Shown here: in pieces, positions 49,970-58,942 of the stretch
How positions within the stretch are numbered: position 1 is the stretch's first letter
Layout of the letters: each line of letters starts with the position of its first letter
Origin: Candidatus Wolframiiraptor sinensis
GTDB taxonomy: Archaea; Thermoproteota; Nitrososphaeria_A; Caldarchaeales; Wolframiiraptoraceae
DNA length: 64,000 nucleotides
Assembly: GCA_023268255.1 (NCBI GenBank)
Contig: JALNJX010000003.1
Span: 1-64,000 of the forward strand
Direction of reading: 5' to 3'
Position numbers and translations under genes: made by a program
Notes under the pieces: generated by a model
The model's input: only the letters and a program-made list of their open reading frames with translations
Told to the model about the DNA's origin: nothing
Database searches by the model: none

Positions 49970-50515
49970 ATGAGCGGCATCAGGTATAGGATAATCAGGA
50001 GACGTGTGAAGAATCCCAGGCTCGAGATATGGGGTAATGAGATTCGGGTGATCTTGCCGGGAAACATGGACCCGTGGAAGGTGATTAAGGAGAATGGACC
50101 ATGGCTTGCTAAGCAGATCGAGCTCGTGAGAAGGGCGGTTGAGCTCTCGAAGAGAATAGAGCTCGTTCCGAGGACGAGGAGGAAGTTCAGGTCCCTGGTC
50201 GAGAGAGCTGCGCGGGAGTATGCCAAAGAGCTGGGGGTCGAGGTGAATAGGGTATTCGTGAGGAGGATCAGATCGGCTTGGGGAAGCTGTAGCGGGAAAA
50301 GGAATATAGTGGTAAGCGCGATGGCTCAGCGACTTCCCGAGCGGCTCATAAGATACGTAGTGTATCACGAGGTCTGCCATCTCCTGAGATGGAGGCATGA
50401 CAGGGAGTTTGAGGATCTCGTGAGGAGCAAGTTTCCGGACTGCGACTACCTGGATCTTCAGCTCCAAGCTTACTGGATAAAACTGAAGGAGCAGGAGGAG
50501 CGCGGCGAATGCTAG
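49970..50515 (+). CDS. YgjP-like metallopeptidase domain protein
   Basis: A 181-residue protein with the zinc site YHEVCHLLRWRHDREF (HExxH plus a third histidine six residues on), preceded by RSAWGSCSGKRNIVVS, both typical of the SprT/YgjP (DUF45) family. Often found near restriction or repair genes in bacteria, but here between dph2 and an isomerase. The substrate is unknown. Confidence 0.85.
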   Translation: MSGIRYRIIRRRVKNPRLEIWGNEIRVILPGNMDPWKVIKENGPWLAKQIELVRRAVELSKRIELVPRTRRKFRSLVERAAREYAKELGVEVNRVFVRRIRSAWGSCSGKRNIVVSAMAQRLPERLIRYVVYHEVCHLLRWRHDREFEDLVRSKFPDCDYLDLQLQAYWIKLKEQEERGEC

Positions 50516-50619
50516 CGCATCCCAACCTTCTTTCCTGCGTGTTTAGATTCTTTCCAAGATTTAGCCTGAGCTAGGTTCTTGTTCATCCTCATGGTCGATT
50601 TGCCGACGGGGTAACCCAT
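50512..50619 (-). CDS. Possible 35-residue basic protein
   Basis: From an ATG at 50619 the frame gives VGKSTMRMNKNLAQAKSWKE and a lysine-rich end (HAGKKVGMR), with an AT-rich promoter-like GTTATCTTT about 35 bases upstream. Too short to be sure; it overlaps the stop of the YgjP-like gene by 4 bases. Confidence 0.25.
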   Translation of the reverse strand: MGYPVGKSTMRMNKNLAQAKSWKESKHAGKKVGMR

Positions 50620-50715
50620 CCTCGCTCCATTCTCTCGCTCACGCTGAAAGATAACTTTTCCTCGCTCAGATGATATGAATATATTCTGGTCTTGGGCTTT
50701 AGAGCTCTCGGCGCG

Positions 50716-51552
50716 ATGCATAAGCTCGGCTTCCCGATATGGTATGGATACGGGCCTGAGATCAGCAAGATAGTGGAGGAAGCTCATAGAATCGGCTTCG
50801 ACTACATAGAAATAAGCATCGATTATCCTTGGCCGCGGGGCGGCGAGCCGAGCCTGAGCGAGGTCATGAAGGCGATCCGGGGCCTCGGCTTATCCCTGGG
50901 CTTCCACGCCCCATGGAGGGATCTCAGGCTATCCTCACCATTCGATGAGATCCGTAATGCTTCGATCAAGATCTTCGAGAAGATCGCTTTGGATCTCTCG
51001 GCCTATGAGTGTGATTATCTCGTCGCCCATCTCTCGACCGATCAGGCGGTGGATAGAATTGACGAGATCCGGGGCGAGGTTGTGAAGGCCGCCATCGCCT
51101 CAGCTGAGACCTTGAAGGAGATCTGTAGAAGCTTGGGCCTCAGGCTCCTGGTGGAGAACGTTCGCGAGGACTTGGAGATGTTCGAGAGGATAGCGTCGAG
51201 AGCTGATGGAATCTGCCTCGACTTGGGCCACGTGATAATATCCACGGCCAGAAGGCTCGAGAGAGATAAGATTGACGCGGAGCTGGAGAAATGGCTGTCT
51301 TCGCTGAAGAATAAGGTGGAGGCAATACACTACAGCGGGGTCAAGTTCGATGGCAAGCATGCTAGAGATCACCAGCTAACCGATAGCTCCGACAAGTATC
51401 TGCGGCTCCTAAAGCGCTGGCTCACCGAGCTAAGGCCGCGGCACATCTTGCTCGAGGTTTTCGAGGGCGTGGGCGAGGAGCATGCGTGGCCGAGGCAGCT
51501 GGCCGACGCGGTCCGCTTTCTCAAGACATCCGATAGCAATCCAATCGCTTAA
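50716..51552 (+). CDS. Sugar-phosphate isomerase / AP-endonuclease-like TIM barrel
   Basis: A 278-residue protein from the ATG at 50716. IGFDYIEISIDYPW, LGFHAPWRDLRLSSP, LLVENVREDLEMF (metal glutamate), GICLDLGHV and LLEVFEG follow the xylose-isomerase-like/endonuclease IV barrel with its metal-binding E, D, H and E residues. The substrate is not determined. It is the intact counterpart in fold of the broken epimerase at 34.6 kb but not its close paralog. Confidence 0.78.
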   Translation: MHKLGFPIWYGYGPEISKIVEEAHRIGFDYIEISIDYPWPRGGEPSLSEVMKAIRGLGLSLGFHAPWRDLRLSSPFDEIRNASIKIFEKIALDLSAYECDYLVAHLSTDQAVDRIDEIRGEVVKAAIASAETLKEICRSLGLRLLVENVREDLEMFERIASRADGICLDLGHVIISTARRLERDKIDAELEKWLSSLKNKVEAIHYSGVKFDGKHARDHQLTDSSDKYLRLLKRWLTELRPRHILLEVFEGVGEEHAWPRQLADAVRFLKTSDSNPIA

Positions 51553-51578
51553 ATCGCCGCTCGAAATAATCGCGTTAG

Positions 51579-52235
51579 ATGCGGTGTAGAAGCGAGATTC
51601 TCGAGGAGTTTTTCGCCGCATTCCAGGAGACATTATGGAGGCGCATCTCGAGGAGCTGGGAGAGAGCTGAGCTCCAGGATCTCCGGAGGATCGCGGCGGT
51701 CGATGTGGCCTATAGGGGCGAGCTCGCGCTGGCGGCCGCAGTATGCTGGGATCTGAAGAAGCACGAGCCCATTGAGGAGAAGTGGTTTGCCTGCGAAGCC
51801 CCATACCCATATGTTCCCGGCCTGCTATTTCTCAGGGAGGCTCCGCCCATGCTGAAGGCGATCAAGCTCTTGGAGCACGACTGGAGCCTCCTCCTCGTGG
51901 ACGGCCACGGCATCCTTCATCCGAGGAGAATAGGCCTCGCCGTCATGCTGGGCCTTATCCTCGATAAGCCGGCGCTCGGAATCGCTAAATCGCTTCTAGT
52001 AGGCGTTGAGGGGCCCGGGGATTATTGGGGCCCTGTCGAGGTCTCGGGCGAGGTCCTAGGCTACTGGTTCAAGCACGTGGATGGCGGAAGATTCTACGCG
52101 AGCCCGGGCTACCTGCTGGGCGTGGACCAGATTCCGGAAATAATTAAGGACCTCGGAGCGGGGTATCCGGAGCCACTGGCGCACGCGGATAAGCTCTCGA
52201 AAAGGCTCGCCAGGAGCCTGCCGCCGCGCTCCTAG
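51579..52235 (+). CDS. nfi: Endonuclease V
   Basis: Cleaves DNA next to deaminated bases (inosine). In 218 residues the catalytic aspartates and glutamate are visible: AAVDVAYRG (about D40), YPYVPGLLFLREAP (E about 89) and LLVDGHGILHPRRIGLA (D about 108). GIAKSLLVG is also conserved. It overlaps the opposite cdvB-like gene by 4 bases. Confidence 0.92.
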   Translation: MRCRSEILEEFFAAFQETLWRRISRSWERAELQDLRRIAAVDVAYRGELALAAAVCWDLKKHEPIEEKWFACEAPYPYVPGLLFLREAPPMLKAIKLLEHDWSLLLVDGHGILHPRRIGLAVMLGLILDKPALGIAKSLLVGVEGPGDYWGPVEVSGEVLGYWFKHVDGGRFYASPGYLLGVDQIPEIIKDLGAGYPEPLAHADKLSKRLARSLPPRS

Positions 52236-52783
52236 CCGAGGCTCTTCTCGCTCCTCCTCTGAGCGGCGATCGCGCTAGCTTCCTCGAGAATCTTTCTAGC
52301 CTCATCGCTGAGCTTCGTCTCCGCGATCACGGGCTCGCTGAAGCCACCCACCTCCACCGAGAGATCCTCCACCATGTTCACAAGCTTGTCCAGCTCATCT
52401 GCCGCGGCCGGCGCGACTCCCCGGATCTCCTGGCTCGCCATAGCCAAGATCTCTTTCAGCGGCAAGATCACTCTACCCGCATCCTGCAGGTCTTTGATGG
52501 CTTCTATCCTGTAGAACACGCCTTCAAGGAGCAGGTTTGCGTGGACGAGCCTCCTAAGAGCCCTCCTCAGCTCAGCGAGCTCCTCAGCATACATCACCGC
52601 CCTCTCCTTATCCCTCTCCATGTGAGCCCTGACAACCTGCTCGAAAAGCTCCCTTTCCCGCGCCTCAATATCCCTGACCCTTCTCGCCAATCTAGCCCTA
52701 ATGATGCTCACGGAGTCAAGGATGTCGCTAGGCTTAACCTCCTTTTTCCCGGCCTTTTCGCGCCTCCAGAAGGCCAGCCGCAT
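52232..52783 (-). CDS. cdvB: ESCRT-III / CdvB-family protein
   Basis: A 183-residue helical protein. Basic N-terminus, then long helices RVRDIEARERELFEQVVRAH and AVMYAEELAELRRALRRLVH as in the Snf7 core, with an acidic C-terminal part (DEARKILEEASAIA). It lacks the broken-wing winged helix and CdvC-binding motif of full CdvB, so it resembles the shorter paralogs (CdvB1/B2). Role: membrane constriction in division or vesicle release. No cdvA or cdvC neighbour. Confidence 0.75.
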   Translation of the reverse strand: MRLAFWRREKAGKKEVKPSDILDSVSIIRARLARRVRDIEARERELFEQVVRAHMERDKERAVMYAEELAELRRALRRLVHANLLLEGVFYRIEAIKDLQDAGRVILPLKEILAMASQEIRGVAPAAADELDKLVNMVEDLSVEVGGFSEPVIAETKLSDEARKILEEASAIAAQRRSEKSLG

Positions 52784-52929
52784 CTCCTCAAATCACGCCC
52801 AAGCCGCCTAGAAATAACTTCCCAGCTCGCGCTCGACAGGATATGTCGCAGAGGATTTCTCCAGAGAGTACTCGCGGAACATGAGCGCACCAGTTTTAAG
52901 GTGGCCCTGAGGAGGGTGCTCGAGGAGCC

Positions 52930-53451
52930 TTGCTCGAAAAGCTGACTCAATCGCTGATATTCATTCTTCCAGCATACTTCGCGAATGGAGCCCCGGTAGT
53001 TGGCGTCAAGTTGATCGGCCGCTCAACGCCGCTAGATCGCGGTGCCATGGCCTGGGATGGGCGGAGGATACTAGGAGATGGAAAGACGCTCGAGGGCCTA
53101 TTGATAGGCATGACGGTGGGATCGCTCGCCGGTCTAATAATCCACGCAATCGCTCCGGAGCTTTACAGGAGCTGGCTCGAGCCCCTCATCCTGAGCGCGG
53201 GCGCCATGGCAGGCGACATTCTCGGATCATTCATAAAGCGGAGGTTCGGGCTCGAGAGAGGCCGCCCAGCACCGGGCCTAGACCAGCTCGGCTTTCTAGG
53301 CTTCGCCCTCCTCTTCTCGGCCCTCGCCTTCGGCCCGCCGCGATGGCTCGATGCTCCGACCCTGATCTTTCTGGCGGCGGTAACGGCCATTCTCCATATA
53401 GGGACAAACTACCTCGCTTATGTGCTGGGATTGAAGTCTGAGCCCTACTAA
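52930..53451 (+). CDS. carS: CDP-archaeol synthase
   Basis: A 173-residue membrane enzyme that uses CTP and digeranylgeranylglyceryl phosphate in archaeal lipid synthesis. Five helices; PAYFANGAPVV, DRGAMAWDGRRILGDGKTLEG and GDILGSFIKRRFGLERG, PGLDQLGFL are the CarS signatures. Start TTG at 52930. Overlaps the next minus gene by 4 bases. Confidence 0.92.
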   Translation: MLEKLTQSLIFILPAYFANGAPVVGVKLIGRSTPLDRGAMAWDGRRILGDGKTLEGLLIGMTVGSLAGLIIHAIAPELYRSWLEPLILSAGAMAGDILGSFIKRRFGLERGRPAPGLDQLGFLGFALLFSALAFGPPRWLDAPTLIFLAAVTAILHIGTNYLAYVLGLKSEPY

Positions 53452-53675
53452 CTAGATCTCCCGCCGATGATTAGGATTAGGAAGAAGACTAGGAATATTA
53501 CGACGTACATTATCATGATCATGTTTCTCATGCGCTTTTGCCTCGCTTCGACCCTCGCACGAACCTGCTCGCACTCAGCCGAGCACAGCTCTTTATCGGG
53601 GGGAATGGCTCTACCGCAAATCCGACAGTGGCGATGATCCACTATTCTGATCTTCCTCTCCTTCTTTCCGCTCAA
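53448..53675 (-). CDS. DUF2116 zinc-ribbon membrane protein
   Basis: A 75-residue protein: basic start, zinc ribbon CRICGRAIPPDKELCSAEC (residues 17-35), a helix and one C-terminal membrane span (MIMIMYVVIFLVFFLILI). Matches the archaeal DUF2116 family. Function unknown. Confidence 0.8.
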   Translation of the reverse strand: MSGKKERKIRIVDHRHCRICGRAIPPDKELCSAECEQVRARVEARQKRMRNMIMIMYVVIFLVFFLILIIGGRSS

Positions 53676-53756
53676 CGGCGAATTCTTCTCAAGGAGGTAT
53701 TTAACTGCTGACGAGGGGATCTAGTTTTAAATGCTAGCGCGTGGAGTGTTTAGAGG

Positions 53757-54950
53757 TTGAGCAGAGAAAGCTTCGAGAATCTAGTTGCTCTCACGATTCC
53801 CGTGGCCGTTATTCATCTCCTGCTGAACTTCAGCGGCTGGCTATGGTACACTCTTCTAGGCAAGTATCTGATAGTGGATCTGGGCTTTTCCGGAAACGAG
53901 CTGGGTCTCGTGATAACGCTCTACAACCTGTCCTTCGCGGTCTCCGCGCTCCCGGCCGGGATACTATCGGATATAATCATGTCTAGGAGGGTGTTGATAA
54001 TAGGCTCTCTCGCATGCGCTCTCGGAACGCTGATCATGGCGTTCTCCGGAGACGTGGTAACGATGTCACTGGCCTGCCTGATAATAGGCGTCGGAGACGC
54101 GTTCACGCTAACAGCGATAACTGTGCATACGGTGAAGAGCGGGGGAGTAAGGCGTCTCGCCACCTTATACGGATTCGTGCTGTGGGCTGGTAGCATCGGC
54201 GAGTTCCTGGGCTCATTCATGAGCGGATACGTGAAGGAGTATCTCGGCAGCCAAGCGCTCTTCATCCTGAGCTCAATAACATCGCTATTCCCCCTACCAG
54301 CCCTCCTATTGGTTAGAGAGAGGCCTCACGAAGAACACCCCGCCAGATCCATCTCGCCGGTCAGCCCACTTAAGCTACTGAGATTCCACGACATACTTAG
54401 GCTGATGATGCTCGGCCTCATCTTCCACACAATAGGATATCAGATGTTCTTCCCATTCATCTCAGTTCACGCGAGCTTCGCGGGCCTAGCGGATAGGGAG
54501 ATCGGGATGGTGAACTTCGCGATCCTCTTCTCAACCTTCATCGTGACGCTGCCATGCGGGATTCTGGCTGATAAAATCGGGAGCAAGCCCATGCTGCTGA
54601 GTCACGTAATCCTCTCATCGGTCTCATGGATGCTATACGGGCTGAGCAATGATATCTTGCTGATCTTCTTGGCAGCGGCATTCTTAGGAGCGGTCAATGC
54701 GATGGATTATCCATCTAGACGCCGCCTGCTGGTCGAGGCGTCGGGAGAGAAAGCTATTGGAGCGCTGATAGGAACCCTCGACTTCTTCATCAACCTCTCC
54801 TCAATACCGGGGCCGATGATCGGCGGCGCGCTCTACGAGCTGACTGGGCTGAGCGGGATCTTCTGGATAGCATCCTTGATAAACTTGGCCAGCATACCAT
54901 TCCTTCTCAAGATCAGGGTTCACGTGATACCCATGGAAAAGTTTCGATGA
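53757..54950 (+). CDS. Major facilitator superfamily transporter
   Basis: A 397-residue protein with 12 predicted helices and start TTG at 53757. The loop 2-3 motif appears as GILSDIIMSRRVLIIG and repeats in the second half as GILADKIGSKPMLL; a central cytoplasmic loop (VRERPHEEHPARSIS) divides the halves. The substrate cannot be deduced; the context (lipid and PUA genes) gives no hint. Confidence 0.85.
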   Translation: MSRESFENLVALTIPVAVIHLLLNFSGWLWYTLLGKYLIVDLGFSGNELGLVITLYNLSFAVSALPAGILSDIIMSRRVLIIGSLACALGTLIMAFSGDVVTMSLACLIIGVGDAFTLTAITVHTVKSGGVRRLATLYGFVLWAGSIGEFLGSFMSGYVKEYLGSQALFILSSITSLFPLPALLLVRERPHEEHPARSISPVSPLKLLRFHDILRLMMLGLIFHTIGYQMFFPFISVHASFAGLADREIGMVNFAILFSTFIVTLPCGILADKIGSKPMLLSHVILSSVSWMLYGLSNDILLIFLAAAFLGAVNAMDYPSRRRLLVEASGEKAIGALIGTLDFFINLSSIPGPMIGGALYELTGLSGIFWIASLINLASIPFLLKIRVHVIPMEKFR

Positions 54951-54994
54951 AGAATCTCCAAGCCCAGCCACTCATCAAAATCTTGTGAGACGCT

Positions 54995-55504
54995 TTAACC
55001 GGGCTTTAGCAGGTGTTTGGAATCCAGGACGAGCTTCCAGATTCTGTCGCCCACGTGGTGAATGTTCTCGGCGACCTTCCCCTTCTCCATGGCGATGCAC
55101 TCCTCGAGGCTCATGAGGGCCCGCGAGACTGATATGGTCTTAAAGTTTCTCTCATCTCTGATCACTATCAGGTCTCCTCCACCGAATCGGCCCCGAAACT
55201 CTCTCACGCCCGGCCTCATCACGTCTGCACCCCTAGCTATGTGCGGGACGGCGCCCATATCCACGATCAGCGCCGGGAGCTTTTCGAGTAGCTCCCGATT
55301 ATACTCCTCGTGGAGCGTTGGGAAGATCATCTCTCCGATCTCGGCTAAAATGTACCCTTCAACACTGTATATCTTGAAGTTTTCTCCAGCGATCTGGAAT
55401 ATGTTCTTTATCCTCTTGCGCGTGATCTCAGAGGCCCAGCTGAGTCCCTTGAGTCTCTCAAGAAACCTGAGTGAGTCCCTCTTGCTGAGATATCCCGCTC
55501 TCAT
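54995..55504 (-). CDS. PUA-domain RNA-binding protein (MCT-1-like)
   Basis: A 169-residue protein. The N-terminal helical/strand part (KRDSLRFLERLKGL, KNIFQIAGENFKIYSVEG) precedes a PUA domain (VPHIARGADVMRPGVREF, GDLIVIRDERNFKTISVSRAL). The order matches archaeal relatives of MCT-1/eIF2D, implicated in translation re-initiation or ribosome recycling. It overlaps the upstream nucleotidase gene by 4 bases. Confidence 0.82.
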   Translation of the reverse strand: MRAGYLSKRDSLRFLERLKGLSWASEITRKRIKNIFQIAGENFKIYSVEGYILAEIGEMIFPTLHEEYNRELLEKLPALIVDMGAVPHIARGADVMRPGVREFRGRFGGGDLIVIRDERNFKTISVSRALMSLEECIAMEKGKVAENIHHVGDRIWKLVLDSKHLLKPG

Positions 55505-56061
55505 TTCATCAGCATCTCCCTGATCACGTTATGAGCCTCATCCAAGCTCCTTATCCTCCTAACGAGCCCGCCCTCGCAGGCTATATTCCTATTCCATGGC
55601 CTATCATAGATTAGGAGGAGCCTGGGTTTCAGGGCGCAGCCCTCCAGGAGGAGCGGCGAGTCATTGATGAAGACGTCATAGTCGAGCCTCGCCTTCATCC
55701 TGCTACTCCTCATCCAGACTATGTCGTCGAAGGTTATTCCATGAGCCTCGAGCCATAGGAGGGTGTATTTCTCGACATCCCGAGGCCTGGCCGTGACCAA
55801 GTCTACCCTGCCCAGCGCCCTCAGCCTCGCGATCTTATCGGCGAGATCGGGCTCGGTTGGCGGAAGCTCCCTCCACATCCTCCATGCCATTCTCATGAGC
55901 TCCATGAACTCCTTCCCGGATATCCCGAGCCTCCTCCAGAAATCCCACTCGACGAGATCCTCGTACTCCAGCTTTCGGCTGGATCTCCTATTCCACAATC
56001 GGATCCAGAGCCTCATGGTATCCGCCAAGACGCCATCAACATCCAGCGAGATCCGGAGCAA
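55501..56061 (-). CDS. HAD-family 5'(3')-deoxyribonucleotidase-like phosphatase
   Basis: A 186-residue protein. Motif I is LDVDGVLADT (D6 and D8 region), motif II VTARPR (about 97), and motif III/IV lie in the INDSPLL segment. The helical cap with WRRLGISGKEFMEL fits the NT5C subgroup. Likely acts on nucleotides. Operon with the PUA gene through a 4-base overlap. Confidence 0.75.
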   Translation of the reverse strand: MLRISLDVDGVLADTMRLWIRLWNRRSSRKLEYEDLVEWDFWRRLGISGKEFMELMRMAWRMWRELPPTEPDLADKIARLRALGRVDLVTARPRDVEKYTLLWLEAHGITFDDIVWMRSSRMKARLDYDVFINDSPLLLEGCALKPRLLLIYDRPWNRNIACEGGLVRRIRSLDEAHNVIREMLMK

Positions 56062-56345
56062 GCTTCACGATACGGTTAGCAAGCTCATCTAAAAACCGTG
56101 ATGGAGGAGCTGGGCAGAATGCTCCCACATGAGCTGACAATACTCCAACCGAAGCCCCTTTCTGAGTGGTAATACTAAAAACATATATACCAGCCAAATC
56201 CCCTTATATTTGAATCCCCGAATTAGGGGCTAATCAGGTAGACCTGAATTAGAATGCCTAGTTAAGGCTTGGAGGCCGGAAAAATAGTTCAGAATCTCAA
56301 AAAGAGAATTGAAAGGAGAGGTGTGTGGATCTGGGTGATAACAGG

Positions 56346-56353
56346 GTATATAA
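56346..56353 (+). promoter_or_regulatory. TATA box of rps10
   Basis: GTATATAA lies about 45 bases before the ATG at 56396 and about 30 before the ATG at 56384. 56062-56345 holds no gene that I can support. Confidence 0.5.
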
Positions 56354-56395
56354 GGTGCTCTGGATTCTCGGGAGGTTGGATGGGTGGGGCTTGGC

Positions 56396-56707
56396 ATGCC
56401 GACGAATGTGCGGATTAAGCTGACTAGCACGGATCTCGAGAAGATTGAGAGAGTATGCTCTGAGATCAAGGAGATAGCGCTGAGGACTGGGACGAGGATA
56501 AGCGGCCCGATCCCGCTCCCGAGGAGGAGGCTCGTCCTGCCAGTCCGGAAGTCGCCGTGCGGCGAGGGGTCGAAGACTTGGAGAAAGCACGAGCTGAGGA
56601 TACACAGGAGGCTCATAGGTCTCGAGATAACAGATCAAAGGGTCATGAGGGAGATAATGAGAATCCAGATACCCGAGGATGTCAGCATAGAGATGCAAAT
56701 ACGCTAA
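56396..56707 (+). CDS. rps10: Ribosomal protein uS10
   Basis: A 103-residue protein from the ATG at 56396 (MPTNVRIKLTSTD). An in-frame ATG at 56384 adds four residues not found in the family. ISGPIPLPRRRLVLPVRKSP and HRRLIGLEI are conserved. It is separated from the usual EF-1A gene. The minus-strand lysW ends 74 bases downstream. Confidence 0.94.
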   Translation: MPTNVRIKLTSTDLEKIERVCSEIKEIALRTGTRISGPIPLPRRRLVLPVRKSPCGEGSKTWRKHELRIHRRLIGLEITDQRVMREIMRIQIPEDVSIEMQIR

Positions 56708-56781
56708 GGCCGCGCCTCAAAAGCAGGATTTATACGCGGAGAAAGATACTCGACGTTGGAGAGAAGGCGATGGAGGTCGAG

Positions 56782-56958
56782 CTACTCACCCCAGTCCTCG
56801 GAGATTTCCTCGGCCTGCTTCAACCTCATCTCTCCGTTCTCATCCACCTCGAGCTCGAGCTGAGACCCGCATTCATCGTGCTCGAAGAACTCTCCCGGCA
56901 GAGCGTCATCGGGAACCTCGACATCTCCCCCGCAGATCGGGCACTTCAGGACGGGCAT
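56782..56958 (-). CDS. lysW: LysW amino-group carrier protein
   Basis: A 58-residue acidic protein from ATG 56958: zinc ribbon CPIC...HDEC and the C-terminal EDWGE whose last glutamate carries the growing amino acid. It protects the alpha-amino group of aminoadipate (or glutamate) during lysine (or ornithine) synthesis. Fourth gene of the lysX-lysY-lysZ-lysW operon. Confidence 0.94.
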   Translation of the reverse strand: MPVLKCPICGGDVEVPDDALPGEFFEHDECGSQLELEVDENGEMRLKQAEEISEDWGE

Positions 56959-57017
56959 CCCTAACACCCTAACAGCTCTTAAGCTATGAGAGCAAAAATA
57001 TTAAGTTATTTCATCGC

Positions 57018-57818
57018 TCAGGCCCTGATCCTGGTTCCGATCTCGCGCTCTAAGGCCTCCAGCGGGTCCTCGGTTAATCCCGTGGAGATTATCGCCTCCC
57101 TCACGCCGGATCTCACCGCCTCACAGCACATCATAACCTTCCTATTCATGCCCGCGCCGATCTCGGCTTGGAGCGCCTCCGCCTCATCCGCGCTTATTCC
57201 GCCTAGGAGCTTCCCGCCCACGATCACGCCCTCAACATCAGTGAGTATGAGGAGCTTCTCGGCCTTGAGGCTAATGGAGATCCTGGCCGCCGCCTGATCC
57301 GCGTCAACATTCAGTAGCTCGTGCTCGGCTCCGAGGGCTATCGGCGCGATGACGAGGACCTGGAAGCCGCTGAGAAGCTTCTCCGCGACGCCGGCATCCA
57401 CCTCTATTATCCTGCCCGTGTATCCGCCGGGTATCGCCCTCGCCCGCCCCCGCTCATCAACCACCACTATCCTCTTCTTCCTCTCAGCTCTCAGGAATCC
57501 GCCATCAGCGCCGGAGATCCCGATCGCCCTCGCGCCATACTTCTGGAGCCTCGAGACTATCTCCTTATTCAGCTTCCCGGCCATGACCATGACGAAGACC
57601 TCGAGCTCCGCTTCATCCGTATACCTGCTTCTAATGCCCTGCGGCGAGACCACGAATCTAGGCTCGATGCCCATCCTCCTCTCGTATTCGGATACGAGGT
57701 CGCCGCCGCCGTGAACGAATATTATCCTCATGCCCTCAGAAGTCCTTTTGGCTATGCTCCGGGCGATGTTATTGAGGTTCTGCGCCAGGGCCCTGCCTCC
57801 GGCCTTAACAACGATCAC
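57018..57818 (-). CDS. lysZ: [LysW]-aminoadipate/glutamate kinase
   Basis: A 266-residue amino-acid kinase of the ArgB fold: IVVKAGGRAL, FVHGGGDLVSEY (nucleotide/substrate glycine loop), VVDERGRARAIPGG, NVDADQAAARIS and LLILTDVEGV. Phosphorylates the side chain of LysW-bound aminoadipate. It follows lysY by 13 bases. Confidence 0.92.
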   Translation of the reverse strand: MIVVKAGGRALAQNLNNIARSIAKRTSEGMRIIFVHGGGDLVSEYERRMGIEPRFVVSPQGIRSRYTDEAELEVFVMVMAGKLNKEIVSRLQKYGARAIGISGADGGFLRAERKKRIVVVDERGRARAIPGGYTGRIIEVDAGVAEKLLSGFQVLVIAPIALGAEHELLNVDADQAAARISISLKAEKLLILTDVEGVIVGGKLLGGISADEAEALQAEIGAGMNRKVMMCCEAVRSGVREAIISTGLTEDPLEALEREIGTRIRA

Positions 57819-57831
57819 GGCGTATCCCCTC

Positions 57832-58884
57832 CTAGGCAGGCTTGAGCGGAGGGATCATCAGCGCCTCCCGCTCGTCAAAGCCCATCATTATGTTGAATGC
57901 TTGAACCGCTTGGCCGGCCGCGCCCTTCATGAGATTATCTATTGCCGCCATGAATGCCGCTCTCCCAACCCTGCCATCATATGCGAATCCGACATCGGCG
58001 AAGTTGCTCCCAATAACGTATTTCGGATCCGGGTAGCCTACAGGCGGCCCCCGGATTATCCTGATGAAGGGCTCCTTGCCATAGCACGACGCATACGCCC
58101 TGACGATCCTGACCTCATCCACGCCGCTGTTAAGCCACGTGTGCGATGTGGCGAGAGCCCCCCGGATCGAACCCACAGCATGCGGCACGAACGCGATCTT
58201 CAGCTCCCTCCCAGCGATTCTCGAGAGCTCCTGCTCGACCTCGGCGACATGCCTGTGCCCCGACGCATCATATGGTCTTATCACATTCTCCCTCTCCGGG
58301 TGATGCGTTCCCGGCGTAGGGTTTCTCCCGGCCTCGCTACTCCCAACCTTCACATCAACCGCTATGTGATCGAGATCTATCAGCTTCTCCCTGATCGCTG
58401 GCACGAGCGAGAGGATCGCGGCCGTCGAGTTGCATCCGGGAGAGGCAATGAGCTTCGCCCCAGGCATTTCCTCCCTATGGAGCTCCGGCATCCCGTAAAC
58501 GGCTTTCTCGAGCAGATCCGGGTGAGGGTGCTCGAATCCATACCACTTCACGTAATTCTCCGGGTTTTTCAGCCTGTAATCGGGCCCGAGATCGATAACC
58601 CTCAGCCCCGACTCGAGCAGCCTCGGGACGTAGTTTATCGAGATGCCCGCTGGCAGGCTCAGGAAGACCACATCCGCCTCCATCACCTTATCGAGATTCA
58701 GCTCGATGAACCGCATGCTTCCATAAAATCCCCTGAGATGCGGATGAACATGGGTTATCGGCTTCCCGGCGTATTCTCTCGACGTGGCCGCGATCACCTC
58801 AACCTCTCTGTGGAGGGCGAGGATTCTCAGAAGCTCTCCACCCGTGTAGCCGCTCGCGCCTATAATCGAGACCTTAACCACCAT
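57832..58884 (-). CDS. lysY: [LysW]-aminoadipyl/glutamyl-phosphate reductase
   Basis: A 350-residue ArgC-like reductase. Rossmann motif IIGASGYTGGELLRIL (residues 8-23), catalytic cysteine in ASPGCNSTAAILSL (about 152) and the conserved GTHHPERENVIRPYDASGH loop. Reduces the acyl phosphate made by LysZ with NADPH. Confidence 0.92.
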   Translation of the reverse strand: MVVKVSIIGASGYTGGELLRILALHREVEVIAATSREYAGKPITHVHPHLRGFYGSMRFIELNLDKVMEADVVFLSLPAGISINYVPRLLESGLRVIDLGPDYRLKNPENYVKWYGFEHPHPDLLEKAVYGMPELHREEMPGAKLIASPGCNSTAAILSLVPAIREKLIDLDHIAVDVKVGSSEAGRNPTPGTHHPERENVIRPYDASGHRHVAEVEQELSRIAGRELKIAFVPHAVGSIRGALATSHTWLNSGVDEVRIVRAYASCYGKEPFIRIIRGPPVGYPDPKYVIGSNFADVGFAYDGRVGRAAFMAAIDNLMKGAAGQAVQAFNIMMGFDEREALMIPPLKPA

Positions 58885-58942
58885 GGCGGAAGCACCTAGC
58901 TAGAGGGACATCGGGCTCCGCGTCATGCATTTATTAAAAGAT

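Noticed and set aside
48812-50467. Long reading of dph2 with 551 codons
   Set aside because: The extra N-terminal 212 codons are antisense to the YgjP-like gene, and Dph2 homology begins only at the ATG at 49831.
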